Source of the DNA: Lachnospiraceae bacterium
GTDB taxonomy: Bacteria > Bacillota > Clostridia > Lachnospirales > Lachnospiraceae
Assembly (NCBI GenBank): GCA_016281605.1
Contig: JAEEJA010000075.1
Location: 1-64,000, forward strand
Length of the DNA: 64,000 nucleotides
Direction of reading: 5' to 3'
Shown: positions 44,666-54,508 of the stretch, in pieces
Numbering within the stretch: the first letter of the stretch is position 1
Layout: each line of letters starts with the position of its first letter
Program-made: the position numbers and the translations under genes
Notes under the pieces: generated by a model
What the model was told of the DNA's origin: nothing
Database searches by the model: none
Seen by the model: only the letters and a program-made list of their open reading frames with translations

Positions 44666-46588
44666 TTATATTACTTCCACCTTTTCTATTTCATCCAGCC
44701 AGCTATAATTACCGGTCAGATCTGCGCTTATGGTTTTTGTATTTACATTATCGGATCTGAATACCACTCCTTTTGTAAACTGGTACATCGGAACCACAAC
44801 ACCCCACTCAAATATCTTATTAAAACACTTTTTATAAAGCTTTGCTTTTTTAGAATATGAATCGGTAACAGATATATTATCGATATTTTCATCCAGATTA
44901 CCGTCCATTATGCCAAAAATATTATTATCAAGTTTATAATCACCATAGTATAATCCTTTCAAATCCGCATTCGGATCTGCTTTAAAATTCTGGCACCACA
45001 TACTAAGCTTATTTTTCTTAAGTTTTTTCTCTATTTTAGAATCCTTGACATACTTGATTTTTAAATCAATACCTATTCCATCCAGATATTTAACAATTTC
45101 TGATAAATATGTGTATACCACTGCTCCGTCATCATGTTCAAGCGGAAGATAAATCTCATACTCCATATCCTTTAAATCATCATTAGGCTTTAGTATTCCT
45201 TCAGACTCTATGTAACCTGCTTCTTTGAAGTAATCTTTGGCAACCTCAAGGGCTTTCTCATATCTGGTTTCCGGATCCATATTTTTATCAAACATTTCAT
45301 CGTTTTCATTATCGTATGCATAGGCTTCCCTGTAATCTTCGTCCTCGGTATCCGGAACCGCCCAGCTTGATGCCATAAAAGGATAGTTAATTACCTTGGT
45401 CGAAAAGCCGAATTTCTTTTGTATGGCAGCAGATCTGTTACATGCAAACAGTGTTGCAAAAGCCTTTCTAAGTGCTTTTGACTTAGTTGTATCAGGTCTT
45501 TTGTTAACACAAATATTATTTGCATTTATACATATACACTGGTATTCTTCTCCATCTATAAACTGTGCAGTGAAATCATTTCCGGATGTTGTTCCATTGT
45601 CATTGGACAAAACAGCAAAGCTGTACACAAGCTGTGAATTATCAAAAACTGCCATATCATACACGCCTTCGCATAACTCACTGTAAAGCTTATTTTCATC
45701 AGAGCCTCCCCTATTTTTTAGGGTAATGAAGGCTGTTTTAGGACAACCTTTATAATAATCTTCATTAGCATCAAAAAAGGCAGAATCTCTTGATATACTT
45801 ACCAGCTTATATGCACCGGTTCCTATAGCAAAATCCTTATCCTTTATCAATGAGGATATATCACCTTTGTTGAAACCAAATTCTCTGTCACTATAATGAT
45901 ATTTATCCTTTTGACCATAATAATGCAATGGACAAATAGGAATATCCATCTCATGTATGGTTTCTATATCATAACCTCCGGTTGTAACTTCAACAACATT
46001 GTTGCTGACTCGCTTAATACCTGCTATATAATCACTATTACCTGAAATATATGAAGTATAACCCAGAATATCAGCATCCTTTATCTTAACATCACCCTTA
46101 TAGCTTTCATCTAGATATGCATACATAGAAAAAATAAGATCATCAGAGTTAACTTTCTCTCCATCAGAAAACTTAACATCCTTACCTAAGGTAAATGTAT
46201 AGATAGTTCTGTCCTTAGCTTCATCATACCTAAAGCTTAAATCTGCTACACTTTTATAAGTATACTCTTTACCGTTATAGTTTTTTTTCTCTCCATCAAG
46301 CCCCCATTTTATGGGTTCACCTTTTCTGTCAAATGAAATAAGGGATGAAAATGTAAGATCTAAGGCAATCTTATCCGAAGGTGTCAAATCACTAAAGGGA
46401 TTTAGCGAATCAGATAACTCAGAACAAGCTATAACTAAAGGCTTATCAGCACTGTCCTTTCCTTTTCCACCGGCCTTAGGCAAATTACTATTTGCGGAAT
46501 CATTATTGCAGCCGCTAAGTCCAATACCAAAAAGACATACTAAAATACCAGTCCATGGAATAATTCTTCTTCTTCTTCTTCTTCTCAC
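44666..46588 (-). CDS. Family 5 (oligopeptide-type) ABC solute-binding lipoprotein
   Basis: A lipoprotein signal with seven Arg in a row, helix IIPWTGILVCLFGIG and lipobox LSGC, then a large SBP_bac_5 fold (~620 aa: DSLNPFSDLTPSDKIALDLTFSSLI, YTFTLGKDVKFSDGEKVNSDD, near-end GVVVPMYQFTKGVVF). It binds peptides or related ligands for an ABC importer; no permease is adjacent. The promoter at 46629-46657 rules out the ATG at 46633, so GTG at 46588 after GGAGG is chosen. The Arg run comes from a (TTC)n microsatellite on the plus strand. Confidence 0.85.
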   Translation of the reverse strand: MRRRRRRRIIPWTGILVCLFGIGLSGCNNDSANSNLPKAGGKGKDSADKPLVIACSELSDSLNPFSDLTPSDKIALDLTFSSLISFDRKGEPIKWGLDGEKKNYNGKEYTYKSVADLSFRYDEAKDRTIYTFTLGKDVKFSDGEKVNSDDLIFSMYAYLDESYKGDVKIKDADILGYTSYISGNSDYIAGIKRVSNNVVEVTTGGYDIETIHEMDIPICPLHYYGQKDKYHYSDREFGFNKGDISSLIKDKDFAIGTGAYKLVSISRDSAFFDANEDYYKGCPKTAFITLKNRGGSDENKLYSELCEGVYDMAVFDNSQLVYSFAVLSNDNGTTSGNDFTAQFIDGEEYQCICINANNICVNKRPDTTKSKALRKAFATLFACNRSAAIQKKFGFSTKVINYPFMASSWAVPDTEDEDYREAYAYDNENDEMFDKNMDPETRYEKALEVAKDYFKEAGYIESEGILKPNDDLKDMEYEIYLPLEHDDGAVVYTYLSEIVKYLDGIGIDLKIKYVKDSKIEKKLKKNKLSMWCQNFKADPNADLKGLYYGDYKLDNNIFGIMDGNLDENIDNISVTDSYSKKAKLYKKCFNKIFEWGVVVPMYQFTKGVVFRSDNVNTKTISADLTGNYSWLDEIEKVEVI

Positions 46589-46628
46589 AATGCCTAAAAC
46601 CTCCACAAATACATTTATTATTAAAATA

Positions 46629-46657
46629 ATCATACCATATTATCAAATAAACGTAAA
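46629..46657 (-). promoter_or_regulatory. Promoter of the family 5 binding protein gene
   Basis: TTTACG (46652-46657), 17-bp spacer, TATGAT (46629-46634) on the minus strand, just after the terminator of the upstream ABC operon. Confidence 0.65.
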
Positions 46658-46675
46658 TAAAAAGTTATATTGTAG

Positions 46676-46711
46676 AAAAAAGAGTGCCACACTTTACGCA
46701 TGACACCCTTA
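46676..46711 (-). terminator. Terminator of the carbohydrate ABC operon
   Basis: AAGGGTGTCA (minus strand) pairs with TGGCACTCTT through two G-U pairs, followed by TTTTTT. Confidence 0.8.
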
Positions 46712-46736
46712 AAAAATCATATTTGTAATAAAAGAA

Positions 46737-47627
46737 TTAACCCTTTACACCACCGAGAGTAACACCTGCTACGATAAATCTTGCAAAGATACAATATGCA
46801 ATGATAAGTGGTATAACTGTTACGAAAAGACCCATGTAAACAACACCGTAATCTACTCTGAACTGGTCAGATGTAAGGAGCTGAACGAACATAGGAAGTG
46901 TTTTCTTGCTATCTGATGTAATCAGGATAGTAGGTGTGAAAAGGTTGTTCCACTGTGCAACGAACTGGAATATAGCCTGTGTTGCAAGAGCCGGCTTCAT
47001 AAGCGGCATAACAATGGTATTAAAAGTTCTGAACTCATTAGCACCATCAATACGAGCAGCTTCAATCATCTCAATAGAAAGAGTCGATTCCATATACTGC
47101 TTCATGAAGAATACAACAGCAGGTGCTGCTATACAAGGAATGATAAGTGCAAGATAGTTATCTACGAGATTAAGCTTAAGCATGAATCTATAAAAACCGA
47201 TGATTGTAATCTGAGTAGGAACCATCATAACACCCATGATAAAAGCCCATGCAAATTTCTTTAATTTGAAATTATAAACATGAATACCATAGGCAGTCAT
47301 AGATGAAAAGTAAATACAGCATATAGTTCCGGGTAAAGCTATGATAAGTGAGTTTAACATAGCCTTTCCAAGTGATATCGCCATACCATTTTGCTTCTCA
47401 TAAAGAGTCTTTATGTTATCCATAAAGTGTGAGCCCGGGATAAGTGTAATACCAGTCTTGATAGCCTCTGAATCTCTGGTAGCATTAATTATCATGAGAA
47501 GGAATGGAAGTATGGATAAAATACAGAAGAATATGCAGACAATATTTCTTAAAAGCTTATGCTTAAACATTTCTGCAGAATATGATGCGGTTTCTCCGCC
47601 CGGTCCTGTTGGAGCACTCTTTGCCAT
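46737..47627 (-). CDS. Carbohydrate ABC transporter permease (MalG type)
   Basis: The 296-aa, six-helix permease has the EAA loop MIEAARIDGANEFRTFNTIVMPLMKPAL and an end TLGGVKG typical of MalG/AraQ sugar permeases. It forms the pore with the MalF-type protein encoded 4 nt upstream. No ATPase gene is in the operon, so a shared MsmK-like ATPase elsewhere is likely. The ligand is probably an oligosaccharide. Confidence 0.92.
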   Translation of the reverse strand: MAKSAPTGPGGETASYSAEMFKHKLLRNIVCIFFCILSILPFLLMIINATRDSEAIKTGITLIPGSHFMDNIKTLYEKQNGMAISLGKAMLNSLIIALPGTICCIYFSSMTAYGIHVYNFKLKKFAWAFIMGVMMVPTQITIIGFYRFMLKLNLVDNYLALIIPCIAAPAVVFFMKQYMESTLSIEMIEAARIDGANEFRTFNTIVMPLMKPALATQAIFQFVAQWNNLFTPTILITSDSKKTLPMFVQLLTSDQFRVDYGVVYMGLFVTVIPLIIAYCIFARFIVAGVTLGGVKG

Positions 47628-47630
47628 ATC

Positions 47631-48650
47631 TTACATACCTCCCTTCTGAGCAAGCTTAGCTGCCTTTTGTTTTTCCTTTTGCTCTTTCTTGAATGCCTTA
47701 GCTTCCTTATCTCCCATACCGTTAAAGAGAACAAGTGATATGATAAGGGTTATAATAAAGAGCATAACAGAAACAGCCGCGGCCTTACCATCGTTACTAG
47801 CATGAAGTCTCATGATGTACATGGTAAGTGTTGTTGATTTGTCATTAGGCTGTCCGATAAGTCCTGTCTTACTAACGTTGAAGAGTGAAGGAATATCGTA
47901 GTTCTGAAGACCACCGATAAGTGATGTAATAAGCACATACATAAGGATTGGTCTAAGTAAAGGCAAGGTAATAGAGAAAAACTGCCTCGTGGAACTTGCA
48001 CCGTCTATATCCGCAGCCTCATAAATATCCGGACTTATACCTAGGACGCCTGATATCAAGAGAAGTGAAGTATTACCATACCACATCCAGAAAAGGATAT
48101 AACCGATAATCCCTCTTGTTCCTCCAACAGATCTCATGAAATTAAAGGAATCAGGTATAATATTCCAATTCTTAAGCGTCATGGTTATAGGTCCCTGAGC
48201 AGAGAACATAGCATGGAAAAGAACTGAAATAGAAGCTGCTGTAATTAAGCTTGGAAGGTATATGATACACTTATACAAGCCTGATAGTCTAAGTTTAATT
48301 CTGGCATCAGATAACCATGCTGCCATTAACAATGAAATAATAATCTGTGGTATAAAGTTAATAAGCCAAATAGCTACAGTATTTCCGAGATACAAAAGCA
48401 TGTAAGCCTTTTCACCTTCAGATATACCAAGTAAATCTTTAAAGTTTTCAATTCCTGCAAATGAAACCGTCTCAATAAGGTTTCTCTTAGTATACTTTAA
48501 TGTACTATAATAAAAGGTTGTAACAAGTGGGACAAGCTGAAAGAAAAGATAAACTATAAAGAAAGGTGCTATAAAAAAATAACCCCATCGTCCATATTCT
48601 ACCGTTTTTCTTTTTCTGGTTCCCTGTGTATTATTACTCATTCTTTTCAA
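47631..48650 (-). CDS. Carbohydrate ABC transporter permease (MalF type)
   Basis: The 339-aa permease starts with a Lys/Arg-rich tail and helix WGYFFIAPFFIVYLFFQLVPLV, and has the EAA loop IYEAADIDGASSTRQFFSITLPLLRPIL. The C-terminus is a basic, Lys-rich extension (KKEQKEKQKAAKLAQ). It pairs with the MalG-type permease downstream. TTG at 48650 and ATG at 48641 are both possible starts; GGGG lies 4 nt before the TTG. A terminator-like hairpin separates it from the binding-protein gene. Confidence 0.9.
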   Translation of the reverse strand: MKRMSNNTQGTRKRKTVEYGRWGYFFIAPFFIVYLFFQLVPLVTTFYYSTLKYTKRNLIETVSFAGIENFKDLLGISEGEKAYMLLYLGNTVAIWLINFIPQIIISLLMAAWLSDARIKLRLSGLYKCIIYLPSLITAASISVLFHAMFSAQGPITMTLKNWNIIPDSFNFMRSVGGTRGIIGYILFWMWYGNTSLLLISGVLGISPDIYEAADIDGASSTRQFFSITLPLLRPILMYVLITSLIGGLQNYDIPSLFNVSKTGLIGQPNDKSTTLTMYIMRLHASNDGKAAAVSVMLFIITLIISLVLFNGMGDKEAKAFKKEQKEKQKAAKLAQKGGM

Positions 48651-48708
48651 TACACCCCTTTCTAAAAGATTAGGTAAAGATGCAAACTAAATCATTTAAG
48701 TAACTCTT

Positions 48709-48747
48709 AAAAAAATCTGCTTCCTTCACATCCCGAAGGAAGCAGAT
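48709..48747 (-). terminator. Intra-operon terminator/attenuator between binding protein and permeases
   Basis: A perfect 12-bp stem ATCTGCTTCCTT (48715-48726) with AAGGAAGCAGAT (48736-48747) is followed on the minus strand by seven T residues. It would cut most transcripts after the binding-protein gene, giving it higher expression than the permeases. Confidence 0.9.
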
Positions 48748-48790
48748 ATGGATTTTTAAATAAGTTTTTCTTCTTTATGACATATAAAGA

Positions 48791-50218
48791 TTATGCCTGA
48801 AGGTAATCATATGTATCATGTACTGAAGCCTTGAATGCTTCGATAGCTGCATCCTTATCTACGTTACCAGCTGCGTACTCTGATACCTGTGAAGCCCAAA
48901 GATCGTTGATTGTCTGATCTTCAGCTGTTGCTGTAGAAGCATCAATGCTATCTGCAAGTGGAAGGTAGAACTCGATGATGTTCTGCTTAGCACCCTTGAA
49001 GAGCATCTCTGAAGCTGAAGCCTTCTTATCCTTCTGAATCAATGCAAGAGCCTCTGTGCTGTTTACGAAGTCTTTTGAACGTCCGTTAATAGCTACAAGA
49101 CCATCTGTGTTACATGTGATCCACTTGATAAGTCTACCAGCCATGTCCTTATCAGAACACTCAGCTGTAGCTGCAAGTCCTGTACCACCCCAGAAGAACT
49201 GCTGTGGTCCCTGAACGAGAATTGTCTGACCTGTCCATGTATCAGTATTTAAGCACCAATATGTGAACCATGGGCATCCGCAGTAAGCAATTGCTGCGTT
49301 TGTCTTCTTACCATCACCGGTCATGTTAGCATTCCAGTCTTCTGACCACTGATCTGTGTTGAATGTAAGCTCACCATCATAAAGTTGCTTAGCAACTTCC
49401 ATATACTCTTCCATGTTAGGATCGATTGTGATCTTATCATCAGCATCATACCAACCGGTTGCACGTGAGTTACTAAATACACGGAAAGCTTCTGTGTATC
49501 CTGAGAAAAGTTTACATTTACCCTTTGAAGCATCATTTACCTTCTTAGCTGCTTCAACAATCTTATCCCATGAGCTGAAGTACTTGTCCTGAAGCTCAGC
49601 AGGATCTGTTGTTCCGAGGAACTTCTTAGCTAAGTCTGCTCTAAGCTGGAAGCATCCAGGAGTAGCCTGCCAGAAGAAAGCTCTCATGTTGCCATCTGCA
49701 TCTGAACCAAGGTCTTTGTTATACTGATACATGTTCTTTGTATCATCATCAGTAATGCCAAGGTCTGAACCTGAAAGAAGTGAAGGGCTGTTAACATACT
49801 TCTTAACGTAGTCAACTTCAAGTCCCATAACGTCAGGATAAAGCTCATTGCTTGAATCAGCAAGGATTTCATCAATCTTTGTCTGGTAAGTATCAGAACC
49901 ACCTGTGTTTACGAATACTATACGAGCATAATCGTCAGCGTTTGCTTCCTTGTATTCGTTGTCAAGGATGTTTTTGATATCATCGTTCCATCCCCAAACT
50001 ACAAATGCATCCTCTGCACTAGCATCACCTGTTACAGTATTCTCAACTTCTGATGAAGCAGAAGAACCGGCATCATCACCTGATGTAGCAGTATCTGTTG
50101 TTGTTGTGTTTCCACCTGTAGTTGTAGATGAAGAACTTCCTGAATCACCACCACAACCTGTTAATGCAACTGAAACCATAGCTGTACTAAGAAGTACGCC
50201 TAATACTTTCTTTCTCAT
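48791..50218 (-). CDS. Carbohydrate ABC transporter solute-binding lipoprotein, family 1
   Basis: A lipoprotein (ALTGC, Cys22) with a Ser/Thr/Gly-rich tether (residues ~25-70), then a family 1 sugar-binding fold: DAFVVWGWNDDIKNILDNEY, YPDVMGLEVDYVKKYV, QATPGCFQLRADLAKKFLG and aromatic-rich stretches WFTYWCLNTDTW. It feeds the two permeases downstream. GGAGG precedes the ATG. The sugar is not identifiable from sequence. Confidence 0.93.
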   Translation of the reverse strand: MRKKVLGVLLSTAMVSVALTGCGGDSGSSSSTTTGGNTTTTDTATSGDDAGSSASSEVENTVTGDASAEDAFVVWGWNDDIKNILDNEYKEANADDYARIVFVNTGGSDTYQTKIDEILADSSNELYPDVMGLEVDYVKKYVNSPSLLSGSDLGITDDDTKNMYQYNKDLGSDADGNMRAFFWQATPGCFQLRADLAKKFLGTTDPAELQDKYFSSWDKIVEAAKKVNDASKGKCKLFSGYTEAFRVFSNSRATGWYDADDKITIDPNMEEYMEVAKQLYDGELTFNTDQWSEDWNANMTGDGKKTNAAIAYCGCPWFTYWCLNTDTWTGQTILVQGPQQFFWGGTGLAATAECSDKDMAGRLIKWITCNTDGLVAINGRSKDFVNSTEALALIQKDKKASASEMLFKGAKQNIIEFYLPLADSIDASTATAEDQTINDLWASQVSEYAAGNVDKDAAIEAFKASVHDTYDYLQA

Positions 50219-50342
50219 AAATTAGATAACCTCCTCATAATTGGTTTTAATCTTAATATTTTTTGTTAAAAACAGCGGAAACCCACAGAGCTGCTGACTT
50301 TTTTATACCCTGTATTATTTCCTAAACCATTTTCGTGATTTC

Positions 50343-50371
50343 ATTATATACCATTGTAGCAAAATACACAA
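50343..50371 (-). promoter_or_regulatory. Promoter of the carbohydrate ABC operon
   Basis: TTGTGT (50366-50371), 17-bp spacer, TATAAT (50343-50348) on the minus strand. The ~120-nt leader contains a weak stem (CAGC...GCTG) followed by T residues near 50250-50300. Apart from this and the rpoC terminator, the 50219-50580 gap holds nothing obvious. Confidence 0.7.
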
Positions 50372-50485
50372 GAGTTTTTTTATTTTTTTTTATTTTGCTG
50401 TTAAATTTTACCTAGTTTAAACATTTTCGATAAAAAAAATATTACAAAATCGTAATAATTTAAAACTTAAAACTTCTCTAAAGAA

Positions 50486-50519
50486 CACAAAAAACCACTG
50501 AAAACAGTGGTTTTTTGTG
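50486..50519 (-). terminator. Terminator of the rpoBC operon
   Basis: A 15-bp perfect stem (50486-50500/50505-50519, AAAA loop) contains CCACTG/CAGTGG and ends in a T run; it can also work from the other side. Confidence 0.95.
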
Positions 50520-50580
50520 TATTCAAAATATATTAAAGAGTCTTAATAATTACATTTCAAAAAATGTCATATTTAGTCGC

Positions 50581-53500
50581 TTAGATATTCTCTCCGTCTA
50601 TAACATCCTCATCATCCTCTTCAATATCAAGATTAAGCTCAGGCGCCTCAACTATCATAATAGATTCCTCAGGATCGAAATCATCCTCGAAATCATCCTG
50701 CTCTTCCTCTTTTTGAGCCTTTTTGGCATTTCTTGAACCCTTCTTCTTCTCGTTTTTCTCGGCTTCAGCCTCTCTTTGAGCCTTAATCATTTCTTCTCTT
50801 TCAGCAATCTCTCTAATCTGCTTATTAGCATCATGATCGCAATCAAGTTTAACATCACGGTACTCCTTCATACCTGTTCCTGCAGGTATAAGCTTTCCTA
50901 TGATAACATTTTCCTTGAGTCCGATGAGATTATCAACCTTTCCTCTTATCGCAGCATCAGTAAGAACTCTTGTTGTCTCCTGGAAGGATGCAGCTGAAAG
51001 GAATGAATCGGTTGCAAGTGCAGCCTTGGTAATTCCAAGTATTACTCTTGTTCCTGTAGGAGGAGTAAGTCCCTCTTCTTCTGTCCTCTTTACTTCATCT
51101 TCAAAATCGAGTATGTCAACTCTATCTCCCGGAAGGAATTTAGAATCTCCCTTCTCATCTATATGAATCTTCTTAAGCATCTGACGTACGATAACCTCTA
51201 TATGCTTATCGTTGATTTCAACACCCTGAAGACGGTAAACACGAAGAACTTCCTTAAGTATATAATCCTGAACTGCTCTAACACCCTTGATTTTAAGGAT
51301 ATCATGAGGATTGATACTACCTTCTGTAAGCTCATCACCGGCTTCGATTTCCATGCCATCTGCAACCTTTATATGAGATCCATATGTTATGGTATAAGCT
51401 TTTTCTTCATGCTCATTACGTACTATTACTTCTCTCTTAGGACTGTCTACAACGCTTACGGTACCCGGAATCTCAGATATAATCGCAAGACCCTTAGGCT
51501 TACGCGCTTCAAAAAGCTCCTCCACACGAGGAAGACCCTGTGTGATATCGCTACCTGCAACACCACCGGTATGGAAAGTACGCATGGTAAGCTGTGTACC
51601 CGGCTCACCGATTGACTGTGCAGCTATGATACCAACTGCTTCGCCGACCTGAACAGGATTTCCGGTAGCAAGGTTTGCACCGTAACATTTAGCACAGATA
51701 CCATCATGACATCTACATGTAAGATTTGTACGAATCTTAATCTTAGCATCATCACCGGCATCTATTATAGCCTTTGTATTCATGATGCGCTCTGCTCTCT
51801 TAGCAGTTATCATATGATTTCTCTTTACGATAAGATCTCCGGCATCATCGTAGATATTTTCGCATGAGAAACGACCTGTAATTCTTTCTTCAAGCTTTTC
51901 TATTACTTCATTTCCGTTCTTAAGAGTTGATACCTCCATACCCGGAATCTCTTCTGCTCCGACAGAACAGTCTGTCTCACGTATGATAAGTTCCTGTGAT
52001 ACGTCAACCAGACGACGTGTAAGGTAACCTGAGTCGGCAGTTCTAAGAGCTGTATCGGAAAGTCCCTTACGTGCACCATGGGCAGAAATGAAGTACTCGA
52101 GAACGTCAAGACCCTCACGGAAGTTTGACTTGATAGGAAGCTCGATAGTATTACCCTGTGTATCCGCCATAAGACCACGCATACCCGCAAGCTGCTTTAT
52201 CTGCTGGTTAGAACCACGGGCTCCTGAGTCAGCCATCATGAAGATGTTATTATATTTTTCAAGTCCGTCAAGAAGTGCCTTTGTTATCTTATTATCAGCT
52301 TCTGTCCAAACATTTACAACCTGATTATGTCTCTCTGAGTCAGTCATAAGACCACGGTTGAAAAGAGCTGTAAGATTGTCAACTGTTTTCTGAGCCTCGT
52401 TTAATATCTCATTTTTCTCATCCGGAACTGTCATATCCGAAATCGAAACAGTCATGGCAGCTCTGGTTGAATACTTGTATCCAAGAGACTTAACAGCATC
52501 CATAACCTCTGCAGTGCCTGTTGCTCCATGCTCCTTCATACATTTTTCAAGAATCTGCTTTAACTGCTTTTTCTTAACAAGGAAATCAATTTCCGGCTTA
52601 AGTAAATTATCCGGATTACTTCTGTCTACAAAACCAAGATCCTGAGGAATAACTTCGTTTAATATAAGTCTTCCCAGCGTAGTTTCCACTACTCTTGAAA
52701 TCTCATTGCCCTCATTATCCACTCCAAATCTTCTGACCTTTATCATAGCCTGAAGTGATATATATCCATTTTCATAAGCAAGGATTGCTTCATTCATATC
52801 TTTGTAGAATGTGCCTTCACCAAGAGCCTTTTCCGCATCTCCGTTAGCCTGTCCTCTAAGCTGTGTCAGATAATAGATACCAAGAACCATATCCTGTGAA
52901 GGAACAGCCACAACACCACCGTCTGACGGCTTTAAAAGGTTGTTAGGACTAAGCATTAAGAATCTTGCCTCTGCCTGAGCTTCTACTGAAAGAGGCAGGT
53001 GAACAGCCATCTGGTCACCGTCAAAGTCAGCATTGAATGCCATACATGACAATGGGTGAAGCTTTATAGCCTTACCTTCTACCAGTATAGGCTCAAATGC
53101 CTGTATACCAAGTCTATGGAGTGTAGGAGCACGGTTAAGCATAACAGGATGCTCTTTGATAACCTTCTCAAGCTCATCCCAAACCTCTTTTTGCTGCTTC
53201 TCAACCATTTTCTTGGCTGCTTTTATATTATGAGCTATTCCGTCTTTACTAAGTTCCTTCATGATGAAAGGTTTAAAAAGCTCAATAGCCATTTCCTTAG
53301 GTAATCCACACTGATATATCTTTAATTCAGGTCCTACTACAATAACCGAACGTCCTGAATAGTCAACACGCTTACCTAAAAGATTCTGACGGAATCTACC
53401 CTGTTTACCCTTAAGCATGTCTGAAAGTGACTTAAGTGCTCTGTTTCCGGGGCCTGTAACAGGTCTTCCACGCCTTCCGTTATCTACGAGAGCATCTACC

Positions 53501-54396
53501 GCCTCCTGAAGCATTCTCTTTTCGTTTCTTACGATAATATCAGGACCGGGAAGCTCTAAAAGCTTCTTAAGGCGATTATTTCTGTTAATAATTCTTCTGT
53601 AAAGATCATTCATGTCAGATGTAGCAAAACGTCCACCGTCAAGCTGTACCATAGGACGAATATCCGGTGGTATAACAGGAATAACAGAAAGAATCATCCA
53701 CTCAGGCTTATTTCCTGACTCTCTAAATGCTTCGATAACCTGAAGTCTCTTTATAATACGAGCCTTTTTCTGACCTGATGCAGTATCGAGTTCCTTTTTT
53801 AAAGTAGCTGATTCTTCATCAAGATCTATACTCATAAGAAGCTCCTGTATAGCCTCAGCACCCATACCTGCACGGAATCTGTCAGCATACTTGCTGTATG
53901 CATCCTGATACTCTGCTTCTGTTAATATCTGGCGCTGTTGTAAGCCTGTTTCTTCTTGAGCTTCAAGTACAATATATGCAGCAAAGTAAAGAACCTTTTC
54001 AAGATTCTTAGGGGTAATGTCAAGTATAAGTCCCATACGACTAGGAATACCCTTAAAATACCAAATGTGTGAAACCGGTGCAGCCAACTCTATATGACCC
54101 ATACGCTCACGACGTACACTGGACTTTGTAACCTCTACGCCACATTTATCACAGACAACACCCTTATATCTTATCTTTTTGTATTTACCACAATGACACT
54201 CCCAATCCTTTGTAGGTCCAAAAATCTTTTCACAGAAAAGACCATCCTTCTCAGGCTTAAGAGTTCTGTAGTTGATAGTCTCAGGCTTTTTAACCTCTCC
54301 TCTTGACCATTCTCTGATCTTTTCCGGCGAAGCAAGCCCTATCTTAATAGCATCATATGTTTTTGATTTATTTTCATTTGTTATTGATCCAGCCAT
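50581..54396 (-). CDS. rpoC: RNA polymerase beta' subunit
   Basis: The ~1271-aa protein has the N-terminal zinc site [20 protein letters not shown], the catalytic [16 protein letters not shown] with the three Asp that bind active-site Mg, and the second zinc-site region [14 protein letters not shown] basic then acidic C-terminal tail follows the conserved core. The start is MAGSITNE at 54396 inside ATGGAGGTTATAATG; the ATG at 54408 is the ribosome site. It is second in the rpoB-rpoC operon, after a 112-nt spacer. Downstream, instead of rpsL/rpsG, comes a carbohydrate ABC operon. Confidence 0.98.
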   Translation of the reverse strand: MAGSITNENKSKTYDAIKIGLASPEKIREWSRGEVKKPETINYRTLKPEKDGLFCEKIFGPTKDWECHCGKYKKIRYKGVVCDKCGVEVTKSSVRRERMGHIELAAPVSHIWYFKGIPSRMGLILDITPKNLEKVLYFAAYIVLEAQEETGLQQRQILTEAEYQDAYSKYADRFRAGMGAEAIQELLMSIDLDEESATLKKELDTASGQKKARIIKRLQVIEAFRESGNKPEWMILSVIPVIPPDIRPMVQLDGGRFATSDMNDLYRRIINRNNRLKKLLELPGPDIIVRNEKRMLQEAVDALVDNGRRGRPVTGPGNRALKSLSDMLKGKQGRFRQNLLGKRVDYSGRSVIVVGPELKIYQCGLPKEMAIELFKPFIMKELSKDGIAHNIKAAKKMVEKQQKEVWDELEKVIKEHPVMLNRAPTLHRLGIQAFEPILVEGKAIKLHPLSCMAFNADFDGDQMAVHLPLSVEAQAEARFLMLSPNNLLKPSDGGVVAVPSQDMVLGIYYLTQLRGQANGDAEKALGEGTFYKDMNEAILAYENGYISLQAMIKVRRFGVDNEGNEISRVVETTLGRLILNEVIPQDLGFVDRSNPDNLLKPEIDFLVKKKQLKQILEKCMKEHGATGTAEVMDAVKSLGYKYSTRAAMTVSISDMTVPDEKNEILNEAQKTVDNLTALFNRGLMTDSERHNQVVNVWTEADNKITKALLDGLEKYNNIFMMADSGARGSNQQIKQLAGMRGLMADTQGNTIELPIKSNFREGLDVLEYFISAHGARKGLSDTALRTADSGYLTRRLVDVSQELIIRETDCSVGAEEIPGMEVSTLKNGNEVIEKLEERITGRFSCENIYDDAGDLIVKRNHMITAKRAERIMNTKAIIDAGDDAKIKIRTNLTCRCHDGICAKCYGANLATGNPVQVGEAVGIIAAQSIGEPGTQLTMRTFHTGGVAGSDITQGLPRVEELFEARKPKGLAIISEIPGTVSVVDSPKREVIVRNEHEEKAYTITYGSHIKVADGMEIEAGDELTEGSINPHDILKIKGVRAVQDYILKEVLRVYRLQGVEINDKHIEVIVRQMLKKIHIDEKGDSKFLPGDRVDILDFEDEVKRTEEEGLTPPTGTRVILGITKAALATDSFLSAASFQETTRVLTDAAIRGKVDNLIGLKENVIIGKLIPAGTGMKEYRDVKLDCDHDANKQIREIAEREEMIKAQREAEAEKNEKKKGSRNAKKAQKEEEQDDFEDDFDPEESIMIVEAPELNLDIEEDDEDVIDGENI

Positions 54397-54440
54397 TATA
54401 ACCTCCATTAGTTGAAGTAATAGTTACAGTCCAAGTCAGG

Positions 54441-54461
54441 GCAGCTCTTAAGAAAAGCTGC
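54441..54461 (-). other. Stem-loop in the rpoB-rpoC spacer
   Basis: GCAGCT (54441-54446) and AGCTGC (54456-54461) form a short hairpin without a T run, so it is not a terminator; it may be an mRNA processing or stability site. Confidence 0.4.
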
Positions 54462-54508
54462 AACCTAAAAGCTATACCCGGACTTAGCGGTGATATATAC
54501 AATCTTTA

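Noticed and set aside
46589-46633. ATG start of the family 5 binding protein at 46633
   Set aside because: The position falls on the predicted -10 element, upstream of the expected transcript start.
54441-54461. Terminator between rpoB and rpoC
   Set aside because: The 6-bp stem has no T run after it.
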